Shown here in pieces: positions 33,402 to 42,763 of a stretch of DNA of 64,000 nt. A program made the position numbers and the translations under genes. Source of the stretch: Paenibacillus terricola (GTDB lineage Bacteria; Bacillota; Bacilli; Paenibacillales; Paenibacillaceae). The stretch spans positions 372,001 to 436,000 of the forward strand of contig NZ_JACXZA010000003.1 of assembly GCF_014779765.1 (NCBI RefSeq), in the 5' to 3' direction. The number at the start of each line of letters is the position of its first letter. Within the stretch, counting starts at the first letter, position 1. Under the pieces are notes generated by a model that was given only the letters and a program-made list of their open reading frames with translations, ran no database searches and was not told where the DNA came from.

Positions 33402-33429
33402 AAGGTGCCGTCTGGACTGACAGCACCTT
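33402..33429 (-). terminator. Intrinsic terminator of the GH95 gene
   Basis: AAGGTGC and GCACCTT with an inner GTC/GAC pair, then ATTTATATG on the minus strand, 87 bp after the GH95 stop. Confidence 0.55.
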
Positions 33430-33515
33430 AAACGATTGATATTGTTGCTTCTTATTCTAACGAAGCCCCATGCCTGATAGCTGGCAACCTGTCCCGATCA
33501 CGTAAGAGATCCTTG

Positions 33516-35774
33516 TTACAGCAAGGAATAACGTTGTCCAGCTTCCATCTCGATAGACCGAATGTCGTTGTCAGCCCCTTGTACGCGACAGATTCCGTTA
33601 TGCGCAGCTTCGATCACGGCATGCTTCAGCTTGCCATCCTCCCACTCCATATCAACGGTGTACCCTCCGCGGGCACGCAGTCCACGAACATAGCCGGAGC
33701 GCCACGCTTCGGGAAGCGCCGGAAGCAGATGAATGATTCCGCCATGGCTTTGAAGCAGCGCTTCCGCAATTCCCGCGGTGCCGCCGAAGTTCCCATCGAT
33801 CTGGAACGGAGGATGATTATCGAACAGGTTAGGCAAGGTCGAGTGAGCGAGCAGAGCCAGCACATTCTCATGAACTTTGGCGCTATCCTGCAGACGAGCC
33901 CAGAAGTTGATGATCCAAGCTCGGCTCCAGCCCGTATGTCCGCCGCCATTAGCTAACCTGCGCTCCAACGTTATTCTCGCGGCAGCGGCGAGCTCTGGCG
34001 TTCCCTCTACGCTGAATTGCTCGCCTGGATATAAGCCGAACAGGTGGGAAATATGCCGATGGCCCGGCTCCAGCTCCTCATAGTCTTCCATCCATTCTTG
34101 AATCTGTCCATATTGGCCGATAGCCGGCTCCGGAATTCGATTCAATGCTTCATTCAGCTCTAACTGGAATTGCTCATCCATACCCAGCAGGTCTGCGCTC
34201 TCGATGCAAGCGGAGAACAGAGCGTGAATAATCTGGAAATCCATGGAGGCGCCTACGCACAATACGCCAGACTCTCCGTTAGGAAGCCTGTACGTGTTCT
34301 CCGGCGACACGGAAGGACAAGTGACAAGCTGTCCATTAGGCGCCTCAATCATATAATCCAATAAGAAGGTTGCAGCCTCTCGCATGGTCGGATATGCCTT
34401 CTCGAGAAACGCTTTATCGCCGCTGTAAGCATAATGCTCCCATAGATGCAGACACAGCCACGCAGCGCCCATCGGCCAGAACGAGGCCGGCATATACAGA
34501 TCCTGTGGAGCCGTATCCGCCCAAATATCGGTGTTGTGATGGGCCGTGAATCCCCGGCAGCCATACATGACCTGAGCCGTAACGCGTCCTGGCTCTCGCA
34601 TGCGCTCAATCAGATCGAACAACGGAAGATGGCATTCGGCTAGATTACAATTCTCGGCCAACCAATAATTCATCTCCGCATTAATATTGATTGTATATTT
34701 GCTATCCCATGGCGGGAGGAAACTATCGTTCCATATCCCTTGAAGGTTCGCAGGCAGCGAGCCCGGTCTGCTGCAAGCAATAAGCAGATAACGGCCGTAA
34801 TGGAAGTAGAGCGATACGAGTCCAGGATCGTCTTCTCCCTGCTGGACACGCTTCAGCCGTTCATCCGTAGGCTGTTCGTCCACCTTGCTCTGCGAGCCGC
34901 TTGCTAGATTCAACTCCACCCGATCGAATAGCGTACGGTAATCCGCCACGTGTCGTTCCAGCAGCTCTGCGTAGCTTCTCTGCGCAGCCGCATCCAACTG
35001 CTGTTTGCATAATTCCTCGGGATCATCCGAGCGGAACGTCGTTCCTGCCGCAATCAATAGCGTTACCTGGTCAGCCTTGTCCACGATCAGATGCTCGCCG
35101 ATCGTCTTACAGCTGCCTCCCTCTGCAACGGCTTTCAATATGCCACGGAATTGTCCGCCGCCTTCGCCGCCGCAGACGCCGCGCATGACCAATCCATCCT
35201 GTTCCCAACCTTCGATACGCTCCACATAGCGATAATTTCCCCGGTTGAAACGCGCTTTGAACGAGAGGCTGCCAGACCGATCAGCAGTCAAACGAACGAC
35301 AAGCACTTGGTCCGTATAACTGGACAAATACTCGCGCGTATAGCGAACATCGCCGCTTACATAATGAACCTTGACGACTCCGCGCTCTAGGTCAAGCTCA
35401 CGGACATATTGCTGAACTTCTTGGCCTTGGTTACTGAAGTATAGGTCCAGATCGCCAAGCGGCAAATAGTGACGCTGCGCCTCTGGCAATCCTTGCAATG
35501 CCATTGCCGTTAACTCTTGCGCCTCCGCAAGCTTGCCTGCCATTAGTAATTCACGAATCCGAGGAAGATTCGGCAAGGCATCCGGGTTATTCCGATCCCG
35601 CGGCCCACCATACCATACGGAGTCTTCATTCAATTGAATTTTCTCGTGCCCGATTCTTCCGAATACCATACCGCCTAGACGTCCGTTGCCAATCGGAAGC
35701 GCCTCGTTCCAATTCGCCGCATGCTGCTTATACCACAGCTTATTTCGTTTATTATCTGCTGATGTATGCGTCAT
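33516..35774 (-). CDS. GH95 alpha-L-fucosidase/alpha-L-galactosidase
   Basis: A 752-residue inverting glycosidase. N-terminal beta domain starting with the family signature WNEALPIGNGRLGGMVFG and LNEDSVWYGGP, then an (alpha/alpha)6 barrel. The catalytic landmarks known from AfcA are visible: asparagines in TININAEMNYW, the acid in IQEWMEDYEE, the base in PPFQIDGNFGG. There is no signal peptide, so the substrate is imported, perhaps fucose- or galactose-bearing side chains of xyloglucan or pectin. It appears monocistronic, divergent from the ABC-2 operon. Confidence 0.93.
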   Translation of the reverse strand: MTHTSADNKRNKLWYKQHAANWNEALPIGNGRLGGMVFGRIGHEKIQLNEDSVWYGGPRDRNNPDALPNLPRIRELLMAGKLAEAQELTAMALQGLPEAQRHYLPLGDLDLYFSNQGQEVQQYVRELDLERGVVKVHYVSGDVRYTREYLSSYTDQVLVVRLTADRSGSLSFKARFNRGNYRYVERIEGWEQDGLVMRGVCGGEGGGQFRGILKAVAEGGSCKTIGEHLIVDKADQVTLLIAAGTTFRSDDPEELCKQQLDAAAQRSYAELLERHVADYRTLFDRVELNLASGSQSKVDEQPTDERLKRVQQGEDDPGLVSLYFHYGRYLLIACSRPGSLPANLQGIWNDSFLPPWDSKYTININAEMNYWLAENCNLAECHLPLFDLIERMREPGRVTAQVMYGCRGFTAHHNTDIWADTAPQDLYMPASFWPMGAAWLCLHLWEHYAYSGDKAFLEKAYPTMREAATFLLDYMIEAPNGQLVTCPSVSPENTYRLPNGESGVLCVGASMDFQIIHALFSACIESADLLGMDEQFQLELNEALNRIPEPAIGQYGQIQEWMEDYEELEPGHRHISHLFGLYPGEQFSVEGTPELAAAARITLERRLANGGGHTGWSRAWIINFWARLQDSAKVHENVLALLAHSTLPNLFDNHPPFQIDGNFGGTAGIAEALLQSHGGIIHLLPALPEAWRSGYVRGLRARGGYTVDMEWEDGKLKHAVIEAAHNGICRVQGADNDIRSIEMEAGQRYSLL

Positions 35775-36083
35775 TCACTTCACATCTCCATTCATGAAAA
35801 GTAGGTGTGCGGATATTCTCTATTCTCTTCTTAGAAAGAAGTGGGGTTACCGATAACTTGCTTCACATGATGTTGCATTTAATTTCCTTGAACATAGGCG
35901 AGGCGCAATTTCAAAAAAGCTTTCACCTCATAGCATTGAAGAAATTGTATCGGTTAAACAAGGAGAAAACCACCCTTTATATTATTGATATATCTCAAAT
36001 ATATTATATATCGCTCGCTGCTAGTCTTACGGGGGAAAAGTATAATCTTGGCTAGTCGGTTCAATAGCCTGACTTTCGCCGAT
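35775..36083. other. Divergent intergenic region between GH95 and ABC-2 operon
   Basis: AT-rich and without a convincing gene. An 82-codon plus-strand frame (35807-36055) has an ordinary composition for AT-rich DNA and no ribosome site. Confidence 0.5.
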
Positions 36084-36111
36084 TGACACCTGTTAACCGA
36101 TTGTTATTCTT
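36084..36111 (+). promoter_or_regulatory. Promoter of the ABC-2 exporter operon
   Basis: TTGACA (perfect -35, 36084-36089), 16 bp spacer, TATTCT (-10, 36106-36111), about 90 bp upstream of the first gene. Confidence 0.5.
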
Positions 36112-36202
36112 CCAATCTATTGAATTTTTATGGAGATATCTTTATCATTGGTACATCTTGAAATATGTACGACAACAATAATTAATAGAAATAGGTGACC
36201 AA

Positions 36203-37213
36203 ATGGACATCATTGCTGCCAACCACCTGACGAAGTCCTACCGTCAATATCGCCGTTTCCCCGGCCTGATCGGTTCCGTCAGAAGTTTGTTTACGAGGCA
36301 GTTCACGGAAGAAACGGCCGTGAACGATATCTCATTCACGATCGGCGAAGGCGAAGCCGTCGGCTATCTCGGCCCGAACGGAGCTGGCAAGTCTACCATG
36401 ATCAAAATGATGACCGGCATTCTCGTTCCGACCGCTGGCGACATCCGAGTGCTCGGAGCCGTTCCGCACGAAGCTCGCAAAACGAACGCACGCCAGATCG
36501 GCGTTGTCTTCGGCCAGCGAAGCCAACTGTGGTGGGATTTGCCAGTGACGGATTCCTTTGATCTTCACAAGACCATCTATCAGATTCCTGAAACGAAATT
36601 CAAGCAAAATCTTCAAATGTGCATGGAGCTGTTATCCATCCATGAGTTCGTCGAGAAGCCCGTCCGCCAGCTCAGTCTTGGCCAACGCATGCGGGTGGAG
36701 ATCGCCATGGCGCTGCTGCATGAACCTCGAATTTTATTTCTGGACGAGCCAACAATCGGTCTTGATGTCATGGCGAAGGATCAGATTCGTCACTTCTTGC
36801 GAATGGTGAATCGCGAGCGCAAGGTTACGATCCTGCTGACGACTCACGACATGAAGGATATCGAGGAGATATGCCCACGGATGATTGTCGTGAACAAAGG
36901 AACGCTCGTCTACGACGGCTCCGTGGAGGAGCTTCGGGCAAGGCTTGGGAACGAACGGCGCGTCGTCATCGATTTCCGCGAAGATCCAGGGCCGCTCGAT
37001 ATGCCAGGCATCACGCTGCTCCAGGAGGAGGGTCTTCGGAAGACTTATCTCGTTTCACGGAGCGAATCCACCGTATTCGAGCTTGTGAGCCGTATTGCTG
37101 CCCGGTACCCGGTCGAGGACGCATCGATCGAGAGCGCGGACATCGAGTCGGTCATCCGCCGCTTATATCGCCAATTGGCCGATGAGGAATCGATCGGCCG
37201 ACAAATCGGGTAA
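36203..37213 (+). CDS. ABC-2 type exporter ATPase
   Basis: A 336-residue ATPase of the daunorubicin-resistance-like ABC-2 group: Walker A GPNGAGKST, signature QLSLGQRMRVEIA, Walker B ILFLDEPTIGLD, H-loop TTHD, and a long C-terminal extension (about 240-336) usual for this group. VVFGQRSQLWWDLP after the Q-loop is diagnostic of the subgroup that pairs with two DUF990-type permeases, which are encoded immediately downstream. Ribosome site AGGTGA. Cargo unknown. Confidence 0.92.
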   Translation: MDIIAANHLTKSYRQYRRFPGLIGSVRSLFTRQFTEETAVNDISFTIGEGEAVGYLGPNGAGKSTMIKMMTGILVPTAGDIRVLGAVPHEARKTNARQIGVVFGQRSQLWWDLPVTDSFDLHKTIYQIPETKFKQNLQMCMELLSIHEFVEKPVRQLSLGQRMRVEIAMALLHEPRILFLDEPTIGLDVMAKDQIRHFLRMVNRERKVTILLTTHDMKDIEEICPRMIVVNKGTLVYDGSVEELRARLGNERRVVIDFREDPGPLDMPGITLLQEEGLRKTYLVSRSESTVFELVSRIAARYPVEDASIESADIESVIRRLYRQLADEESIGRQIG

Positions 37214-37226
37214 AGGCGGTGAACGG

Positions 37227-38015
37227 ATGACACCTTATATCATGTTCATGACCAAGTCGTTCACGAGCCAATTAGCCTATCGCTCCGATGTATGGCTGCG
37301 GCTGCTCGGGAATTATTTTGCCATCCTGATTCAAGTCGAGATCTGGCGATCGGTTATTGGGAAGGGCGAATCCTTCGGCGTTACGATCGACCAGATGATT
37401 ACTTACAGCATCATCAACACGCTGCTCGTCGCGCTTCTCTTGCACGGCGTCAGCGGCAAGGTTGACGGCAGTCTCAAATCCGGCAGTATTGCCGTTGAGC
37501 TTATTAAACCGCTCTCTTATCCGCTGTACCTATTATCCGATGCGCTTGGCCAAACGCTTTATAAATTTGTTTTCACTGTCATTCCGTCGTTACTGATTGC
37601 TTGGCTGCTATTCGGTATGCTTCCGCCCGCTTCGACGGTTTCTCTGATCGGATTTGTCGCGGCGCTGCTTATTGCTATGCTAATCTCCTTCCTTCTGGGT
37701 TATCTCGTATCGCTGCTTGCCTTCTGGTTCATGAGCCACTTCGCGCTTAGCTGGACGCTCGGCGGATTGATTACCATATTCAGCGGTTCGTTCCTGCCGA
37801 TCTGGTTCTATGCCCCTGGATGGGAATTCGCTGCCAGGATGCTGCCGTTCCAATATCTCGGCTATGTTCCTGCAGCCATTTATTTGGGCAATATGTCGCA
37901 AGTTATGTTGTGGCAGACGCTCCTAATAGGGCTAGCCTGGATCATCGCACTGCTGACGATTGTACAGTGGCTGTGGTCGAGAGCGGTTCGTCGGCTCATC
38001 GTGCAAGGCGGATAA
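37227..38015 (+). CDS. ABC-2 family permease (DUF990-like), first
   Basis: A 262-residue permease with six hydrophobic segments. The SGSIAVELIKPLSYPLYLLSDALG motif is typical of the ABC2_membrane_6 family. ATG 37227 sits 13 bp after the ATPase stop behind AAGGCGGTG. It probably pairs with the next gene product as a heterodimeric channel. Confidence 0.88.
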   Translation: MTPYIMFMTKSFTSQLAYRSDVWLRLLGNYFAILIQVEIWRSVIGKGESFGVTIDQMITYSIINTLLVALLLHGVSGKVDGSLKSGSIAVELIKPLSYPLYLLSDALGQTLYKFVFTVIPSLLIAWLLFGMLPPASTVSLIGFVAALLIAMLISFLLGYLVSLLAFWFMSHFALSWTLGGLITIFSGSFLPIWFYAPGWEFAARMLPFQYLGYVPAAIYLGNMSQVMLWQTLLIGLAWIIALLTIVQWLWSRAVRRLIVQGG

Positions 38016-38044
38016 AAAGATAGTCGGAAAGGCGGACCTCTAGC

Positions 38045-38839
38045 ATGACATTTCAATTGTTCGGACAATTAGTCAGGTTGTTAATGAAGGAGAAGATGCA
38101 GTACAGGGGAGACTTTCTTCTCTCCGCCGTAGCTCAGATCATCTCTTATGCAGGCGATTATATCGTTATTTATTTATTCATCAAACGCTTCGACACGCTA
38201 GCAGGCTGGAATTGGCCGGAGATCGCCTTGCTCTACAGCATCGGACTGTTCACGTATGCATTGGGTGCCTCCTTCTCCTTCGTCCAGATGAGCCAGCTCG
38301 AAGGGCAAGTGAGACAAGGCACCTTCGATACGCTGCTCATTAAGCCTGTCAATCCGTATCTCTATCTCGTTAGCAGAGGCTTCAATCTCGCTTACATTGC
38401 GCATATTACGATCTCAGGCTCTGTACTGGTTTGGGCGATGCTTCAATTGAATCTGCATTGGACTTGGATCCAATACATCTACTTGCTTATTGCGATCATC
38501 AGCGGCTCGATGATCCATGCGGGTATCATGACAATGATCGGGGCGATGTCGTTCATCTGGGTGAGGAGCAGCTACCTGTTCTCGCTTTTCTTCCAGCTCA
38601 AGAACTTCATTTCCTACCCGTTGCCTGTATTCGGCACCGTCGTTCAGCTTCTATTAACGGTGGTTGTCCCTTTGGGATTCGTCAACTTCTATCCTGCAGC
38701 CTACTTGCTCGACAACGATACAGCTCTGATGCCTGCTTGGGCCATGTGGCTTGTACCGCTTGCCGGTCCTATTGTCTATGGGCTAGGATATCGTTTCTGG
38801 ATGTTCGGTGCGAATAAGTACCAGGGGGCCGGAGGATAA
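38045..38839 (+). CDS. ABC-2 family permease (DUF990-like), second
   Basis: A 264-residue permease with six hydrophobic segments and the same family motif in QGTFDTLLIKPVNPYLYLVSR. It lies 29 bp after the first permease gene behind AAGGCGG and ends the operon before a terminator. Sequence parallels with the first permease (KPxxPxLYL) indicate an old duplication. Confidence 0.88.
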   Translation: MTFQLFGQLVRLLMKEKMQYRGDFLLSAVAQIISYAGDYIVIYLFIKRFDTLAGWNWPEIALLYSIGLFTYALGASFSFVQMSQLEGQVRQGTFDTLLIKPVNPYLYLVSRGFNLAYIAHITISGSVLVWAMLQLNLHWTWIQYIYLLIAIISGSMIHAGIMTMIGAMSFIWVRSSYLFSLFFQLKNFISYPLPVFGTVVQLLLTVVVPLGFVNFYPAAYLLDNDTALMPAWAMWLVPLAGPIVYGLGYRFWMFGANKYQGAGG

Positions 38840-38847
38840 TATTGTAC

Positions 38848-38885
38848 AGAAAGGCCATCCCCAGTTAAGGATGGCCTTCTGTTAT
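38848..38885 (+). terminator. Intrinsic terminator of the ABC-2 operon
   Basis: AGAAAGGCCATCC and GGATGGCCTTCT form the stem, followed by GTTATG. The T run is weak, but stem strength and position right after the last gene support it. Confidence 0.65.
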
Positions 38886-38930
38886 GATGTCCTTTTCTTA
38901 AGCTCTTCTACGACTGGGATGACAGGCGTA

Positions 38931-38999
38931 CTAATTTCCGTCGGAAGATAGCAAACGTCGAAGATCAATAATTTGTTCCATTTGTTTCCTGTAATCCAT
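38931..38999 (-). CDS. Possible 22-residue small protein
   Basis: ATG at 38999 stands 6 bp behind a strong GAGGAG and opens a 22-codon frame (MDYRKQMEQIIDLRRLLSSD..., then TAG). The charged, helical start looks like a real protein. A neighbouring frame continues with STPVIPVVEELKKR, so the gene could be longer and interrupted by a one-base frameshift. No family is recognised. Confidence 0.3.
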   Translation of the reverse strand: MDYRKQMEQIIDLRRLLSSDGN

Positions 39000-39112
39000 T
39001 GTAATCTCCTCAAGATTTTATTTTTATGAGATGCAAGTAACCGTTCTTTACAAAGCAAATGGATCAAGACAAAATAAATGTTGAACGATTTGAAGCACCT
39101 TTTTTTTGCAGC

Positions 39113-40072
39113 CTACTTACAGAATCCATTATTTATTTTATCCGTTATTGTTTGGATTGGTTTTAGGCCTTCTTCACCCGAATTACTTACAGCAAACAAT
39201 AAAAATTTGGTATCTATATTACGCATTACGAATGAACTTATACCTGCGACATAACCCGAATGTTGATGTATTGTAGGATATAGCCTGTTCACTTCCCAAC
39301 CATATCCATATCCGATGTCTGAAGTTATTGGTTCATAACATTTAAACATTAGAATCTTATATTTCTCGGATATTAGATTATCACTGTATAATGCTAGATC
39401 CCACTTCCGATATTCCTTGGCAGTTGTATAGAAGCTACTGCCTGCGCCTTCATACGTCCTAAACTGCATCAGCTTACTTTTTTCGCCGAGCTCATACCCA
39501 TATGCACGATTATTAAACTCACTATATTTAATAAAATCAGCCCCGGAGTTTAATAAACCCAAAGGCTCGCATATTTGTTTTGATATATACTCTGAATAAG
39601 TATAGCCTGAGCCTACTTCGATCAGGTGCCCCAGAATGGAGTATCCCACATTACTATACTCAGGTATATGGGACTTGCTTTCATTAACATCAACCGTCTT
39701 CAAAGCTTCAATTAAGTCAGTGTCATTAGAATCTACATGAATGTCATATGGAAAGTTTACAGGTAATCCACTTGAATGTACTAACAATTGATGAATCGTA
39801 ATATTCTTGAACAAAGTTTGCGATGGGATGTACTTATAAATTGGATCATTAAGGTCTAATACTCCACCTTCTATTAACCGTAAAATACATAAGGCAGTAA
39901 ATTGTTTTGCTAATGAGCCTATTCTATAGATAATATCAGTTGAATTCGGCAAAAAAGTCGATTGATCAGCTAGTCCAAATCCCCTTTCATATATTATCTC
40001 TTGACCTTTCGCAATTAAGATCGACCCGCAAAACGACTCATTTTCAAGTATCTTGTTGATTATCTCAGGCAT
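39113..40072 (-). CDS. Beta-lactamase-fold serine hydrolase
   Basis: A 319-residue member of the class C beta-lactamase/penicillin-binding protein superfamily. The triad motifs are present: SxxK as SLAKQF, YxN as YSNVGY, and HxG as HSGYVAG. No signal peptide is visible, so it probably acts in the cytoplasm as an esterase or peptidase rather than on peptidoglycan. Ribosome site AAGGAG, 8 bp from ATG. It lies 30 bp from the acetyltransferase gene upstream, so the two may be cotranscribed. This stretch is more AT-rich than the flanking carbohydrate genes. Confidence 0.87.
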   Translation of the reverse strand: MPEIINKILENESFCGSILIAKGQEIIYERGFGLADQSTFLPNSTDIIYRIGSLAKQFTALCILRLIEGGVLDLNDPIYKYIPSQTLFKNITIHQLLVHSSGLPVNFPYDIHVDSNDTDLIEALKTVDVNESKSHIPEYSNVGYSILGHLIEVGSGYTYSEYISKQICEPLGLLNSGADFIKYSEFNNRAYGYELGEKSKLMQFRTYEGAGSSFYTTAKEYRKWDLALYSDNLISEKYKILMFKCYEPITSDIGYGYGWEVNRLYPTIHQHSGYVAGISSFVMRNIDTKFLLFAVSNSGEEGLKPIQTITDKINNGFCK

Positions 40073-40101
40073 CTATTGGACTCCTTACAATTAATTTATG
40101 G

Positions 40102-40731
40102 TTATCTGATACTATTAGGTTTAATCCACTCCTCAGGACGATACCCCCAGTTTACTTGTTCACACACTTTTTCCCATCTTTTCTCCATATCCTGATCATA
40201 TAGAAATGGAAGGTACCCCATTTTTAAATAGATCTTGATTGCAGTTAAACGATGGTCATTGGTGACTACTCGGATTGATGCATATCCTCCATTGATTAAT
40301 CGAATGGTCGCTGCTCTCGATGCAATATAACCTAATCCCTGTCCCCTATGTTCTGGTTGTGTGATGACAAAACCAATATCACCGCCAAACGGAAAATAGT
40401 GATGCGAGCAATTAGGATTATGTAAAGCTGCCGCTGTGGAAACAATCGATCCATCCCTTGTATCCTCTAGAATGAAAAGTCCGTTAGGAAGAACTCGATC
40501 ATAGAAATCTTTAAAATGCTCTTCATTTAATCGCCAGCCCTCTGACTCGAGTAATTTCAAGTAAGCATCCTTGTCAGAATCAATATAGTTTCTTAATCGA
40601 TATCTCTTCGGAACTTCCAGTTCCTCCACTGATCGATTCGGAGTATCTGGAAAAAGTAAAATGAGCGCCTTGTTACTTTGGTTCATCTCGGCCTCCAAAT
40701 GCTGAGGTTTCAGCTTTTCCATCATTCTCAC
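40102..40731 (-). CDS. GNAT family N-acetyltransferase
   Basis: A 209-residue acetyltransferase. The core includes DIGFVITQPEHRGQGLGYIAS (acetyl-CoA loop R-G-x-G-x-G/A-like) and LTAIKIYLKMGYLPF. GTG at 40731 overlaps the stop of the exonuclease gene (GTGA), so translation is coupled; internal ATGs two and three codons later are alternatives. The N-terminal 45 residues are extra to the fold. Substrate unknown. Confidence 0.85.
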   Translation of the reverse strand: MRMMEKLKPQHLEAEMNQSNKALILLFPDTPNRSVEELEVPKRYRLRNYIDSDKDAYLKLLESEGWRLNEEHFKDFYDRVLPNGLFILEDTRDGSIVSTAAALHNPNCSHHYFPFGGDIGFVITQPEHRGQGLGYIASRAATIRLINGGYASIRVVTNDHRLTAIKIYLKMGYLPFLYDQDMEKRWEKVCEQVNWGYRPEEWIKPNSIR

Positions 40732-41390
40732 AAGAGCTTCTGCAACTGAACTCTCTTAATTGTTATCGGATGCTGAATAGTTATCTCATCGATTTCCCTA
40801 TTGCTCATTACTCTCATTAGCTCCATGAAAATTCTTGCAATCAATACGCTATCCCCTAATGCATGATGTCGCTTTATATCGTAGTCATCTATGTTTAATG
40901 TCTTTATCAAAAAGTTTGTTGAGATAATCTCGGATATCTCTGGGAAAAGATATGCAAATAAAACTTTGGTGTCCATGATCTTATTGGAAATAATTCTCAA
41001 ATGATTTCTGCTGCATTCATTCATCAGCAACGGCCAATCAAATTCATATCCGGCTTGCGTGACTAACACTGCTCCTTCGCTAAAGTTACTGAATTCAGTA
41101 AACGCTTCCGTAAATTCTGGCGCCTCATTAACATCCTCATTGGATATTCCAGTCAATCCTTCAATTGCTTTAGGTATTAGTTTGGATGGTTTCACCAATG
41201 TCTCATATGTCTTTTCAATTTCACCCGAACGTCCATTAAGTAACACCGCACCAATTTGTATAACGTCATCTTCTTCCTCATTAGGACCTGTCGCCTCTAG
41301 ATCAAAGACACAATACGTTTGGGCACGAATGTTCTCAAGCATGAATTCGGATATGATATATTCCGTCTCTGAAACCATATCGATCTTCAT
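40728..41390 (-). CDS. DnaQ-like 3'-5' exonuclease
   Basis: A 220-residue DEDDh exonuclease. ExoI CVFDLEATG, ExoII-like QAGYEFDWPLLM and ExoIII HHALGDSVLIARIF supply the acidic metal ligands and the catalytic His. Related to the epsilon proofreading subunit and RNase T but free-standing, so it probably trims DNA or RNA ends. Coupled to the downstream acetyltransferase gene by a 4-bp overlap. Confidence 0.88.
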   Translation of the reverse strand: MKIDMVSETEYIISEFMLENIRAQTYCVFDLEATGPNEEEDDVIQIGAVLLNGRSGEIEKTYETLVKPSKLIPKAIEGLTGISNEDVNEAPEFTEAFTEFSNFSEGAVLVTQAGYEFDWPLLMNECSRNHLRIISNKIMDTKVLFAYLFPEISEIISTNFLIKTLNIDDYDIKRHHALGDSVLIARIFMELMRVMSNREIDEITIQHPITIKRVQLQKLL

Positions 41391-41442
41391 TGCTATACCA
41401 TCCCTTATAAATCAGCTGTGTTTTATGAACTGGTCCTAAGTC

Positions 41443-42122
41443 TCATCTAGTAGCTTCCAAAAAATCTGATGAAGTTGAGGTGTACCCTATATCGGTTTCA
41501 TAAATTCTTAAAAATACGAATCTTAACCATCCACCTTCAGGGTTAGTGCTATCCACTGTATCGGAAAATTCGTTCGAATTGGTACAGTCTCTTAACATTA
41601 TTACTCGGTAATTGTTATGACGAGCACCTATGCAGGTATGAAATAAACAAGATTTAAGATGGAATCCTACAGCCATTATTGTATTTATGTTCCACGTTTT
41701 TAAATAATAATCAAGCATAGTTCCATTGAACCCGTCTTTATGCGATTTTGGAATTATAGCTTCACCTTCTATCGGTTGTATTAATCTATTAAAAGTGGGG
41801 ATCAAGGGTTTCCAGCTGTTCTCAAGATGGTCTAGTCCGTGAATTCGAGTCGTAACATCATTGGGCCCACCAATTCCAAAGATAGCATTGTATAAATAAA
41901 CTACTTTCATGCCTGTCTTCCTTGCAGCTCTAAGAGAAGTATGTATCTGTTTCTCTACAATTTTGTTGTCTGCTCCAGACTCATCACAATCGACTAAAAG
42001 AAATGCCGTTGTTTCAGGGTCAATTTGAACATGCAGGTCTGGTTCAGAATTATATTTTCGTACAGGTAGTTGAATGATATCGAATTCACTCCTTTGGATT
42101 TCGTTAAGATAATAATTTTCAT
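41443..42122 (-). pseudogene. Isochorismatase-family hydrolase with apparent 5' frameshift
   Basis: The frame encodes a complete isochorismatase-like fold: DPETTAFLLVDCDESGAD (catalytic Asp), IIPKSHKDGFNG (Lys) and VGFHLKSCLFHTCIGARH (nucleophile Cys). Protein-like sequence (NEIQRSEFDIIQLPVRKYNS) runs 70 residues upstream of the first in-frame ATG (41910), but there is no in-frame start there. An ATG at 42122 lies one frame off; restoring one A in the AAAA run just behind it would give a start in frame. So either one base was lost (mutation or sequence error) or translation starts at a rare codon. Downstream of the frameshift all catalytic residues are intact. Confidence 0.75.
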
Positions 42123-42210
42123 TAACCGCTTCTTATAGAAGTTTAATAATCTCTCAACAGAAGGTATATTCAAAGAAACGATCTGTTTCGTTCAGCAACC
42201 TAACCCCCTC

Positions 42211-42747
42211 TCAACATAAATAATGCCTCTCGCCGAGTGCTTTCATCTGACGTCCCATTGCCTGCAGGTCAAATCGGACTTGCAATGGGGTTTCACCAAT
42301 CCAAGCACCAACATGAATATGGGGGTGTCTGGAGTATCCATTGTTGCCGGCCTTGGCGACAACTTGACCAACAGTAATCCTATCGCCTTCTGTAACATGG
42401 ATATCCATCACATGAGCATAGGTAACCAATACACCATCTTCTCTGGCAAATACAATGGAGCTCGCTCTTCCTGGTATCAATGTCCCGGGCGTATTCGTTA
42501 TTGGATTTATATATACAGATTTCACAACGCCGTCGAATGGGGCAAGTACATCCGCTCCCCAAGTATACCAATCCTCATTGCGTGTACCTTCGCCGTCGTA
42601 CATACGCATCCATCCATCTTTGAATCTAGTAATCATGCAATCTCTGCCTAGTGCATCACCAATGTGCGTGTACTGTTCTTCAGGGTGCTCAATCGACTGA
42701 AAGATATGATGAAACACAGGATGTATAACTACCTCCGATATATTCAT
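42211..42747 (-). CDS. M23 family peptidase-like protein
   Basis: A 178-residue LytM/M23 metallopeptidase-fold protein. It has GADVLAPFDGVVKSVY, the central strand LVTYAHVMDIHV and the zinc-binding HPHIHVGAW (HxH), although the first His/Asp ligands are less clear. There is no signal peptide, which is unusual for a cell-wall peptidase. Starts at 42747 or 42756 follow AAGGAAGG; the longer frame (42801) would overlap the acetyltransferase gene by 38 bp and is less likely. It ends the formamidase-acetyltransferase-M23 cluster. Confidence 0.8.
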   Translation of the reverse strand: MNISEVVIHPVFHHIFQSIEHPEEQYTHIGDALGRDCMITRFKDGWMRMYDGEGTRNEDWYTWGADVLAPFDGVVKSVYINPITNTPGTLIPGRASSIVFAREDGVLVTYAHVMDIHVTEGDRITVGQVVAKAGNNGYSRHPHIHVGAWIGETPLQVRFDLQAMGRQMKALGERHYLC

Positions 42748-42763
42748 AGCCTCCATCCTTCCT

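Noticed and set aside
35807-36055. 82-codon plus-strand frame between GH95 and the ABC-2 operon
   Set aside because: AT-rich composition, no ribosome site and no family resemblance; probably a chance frame.
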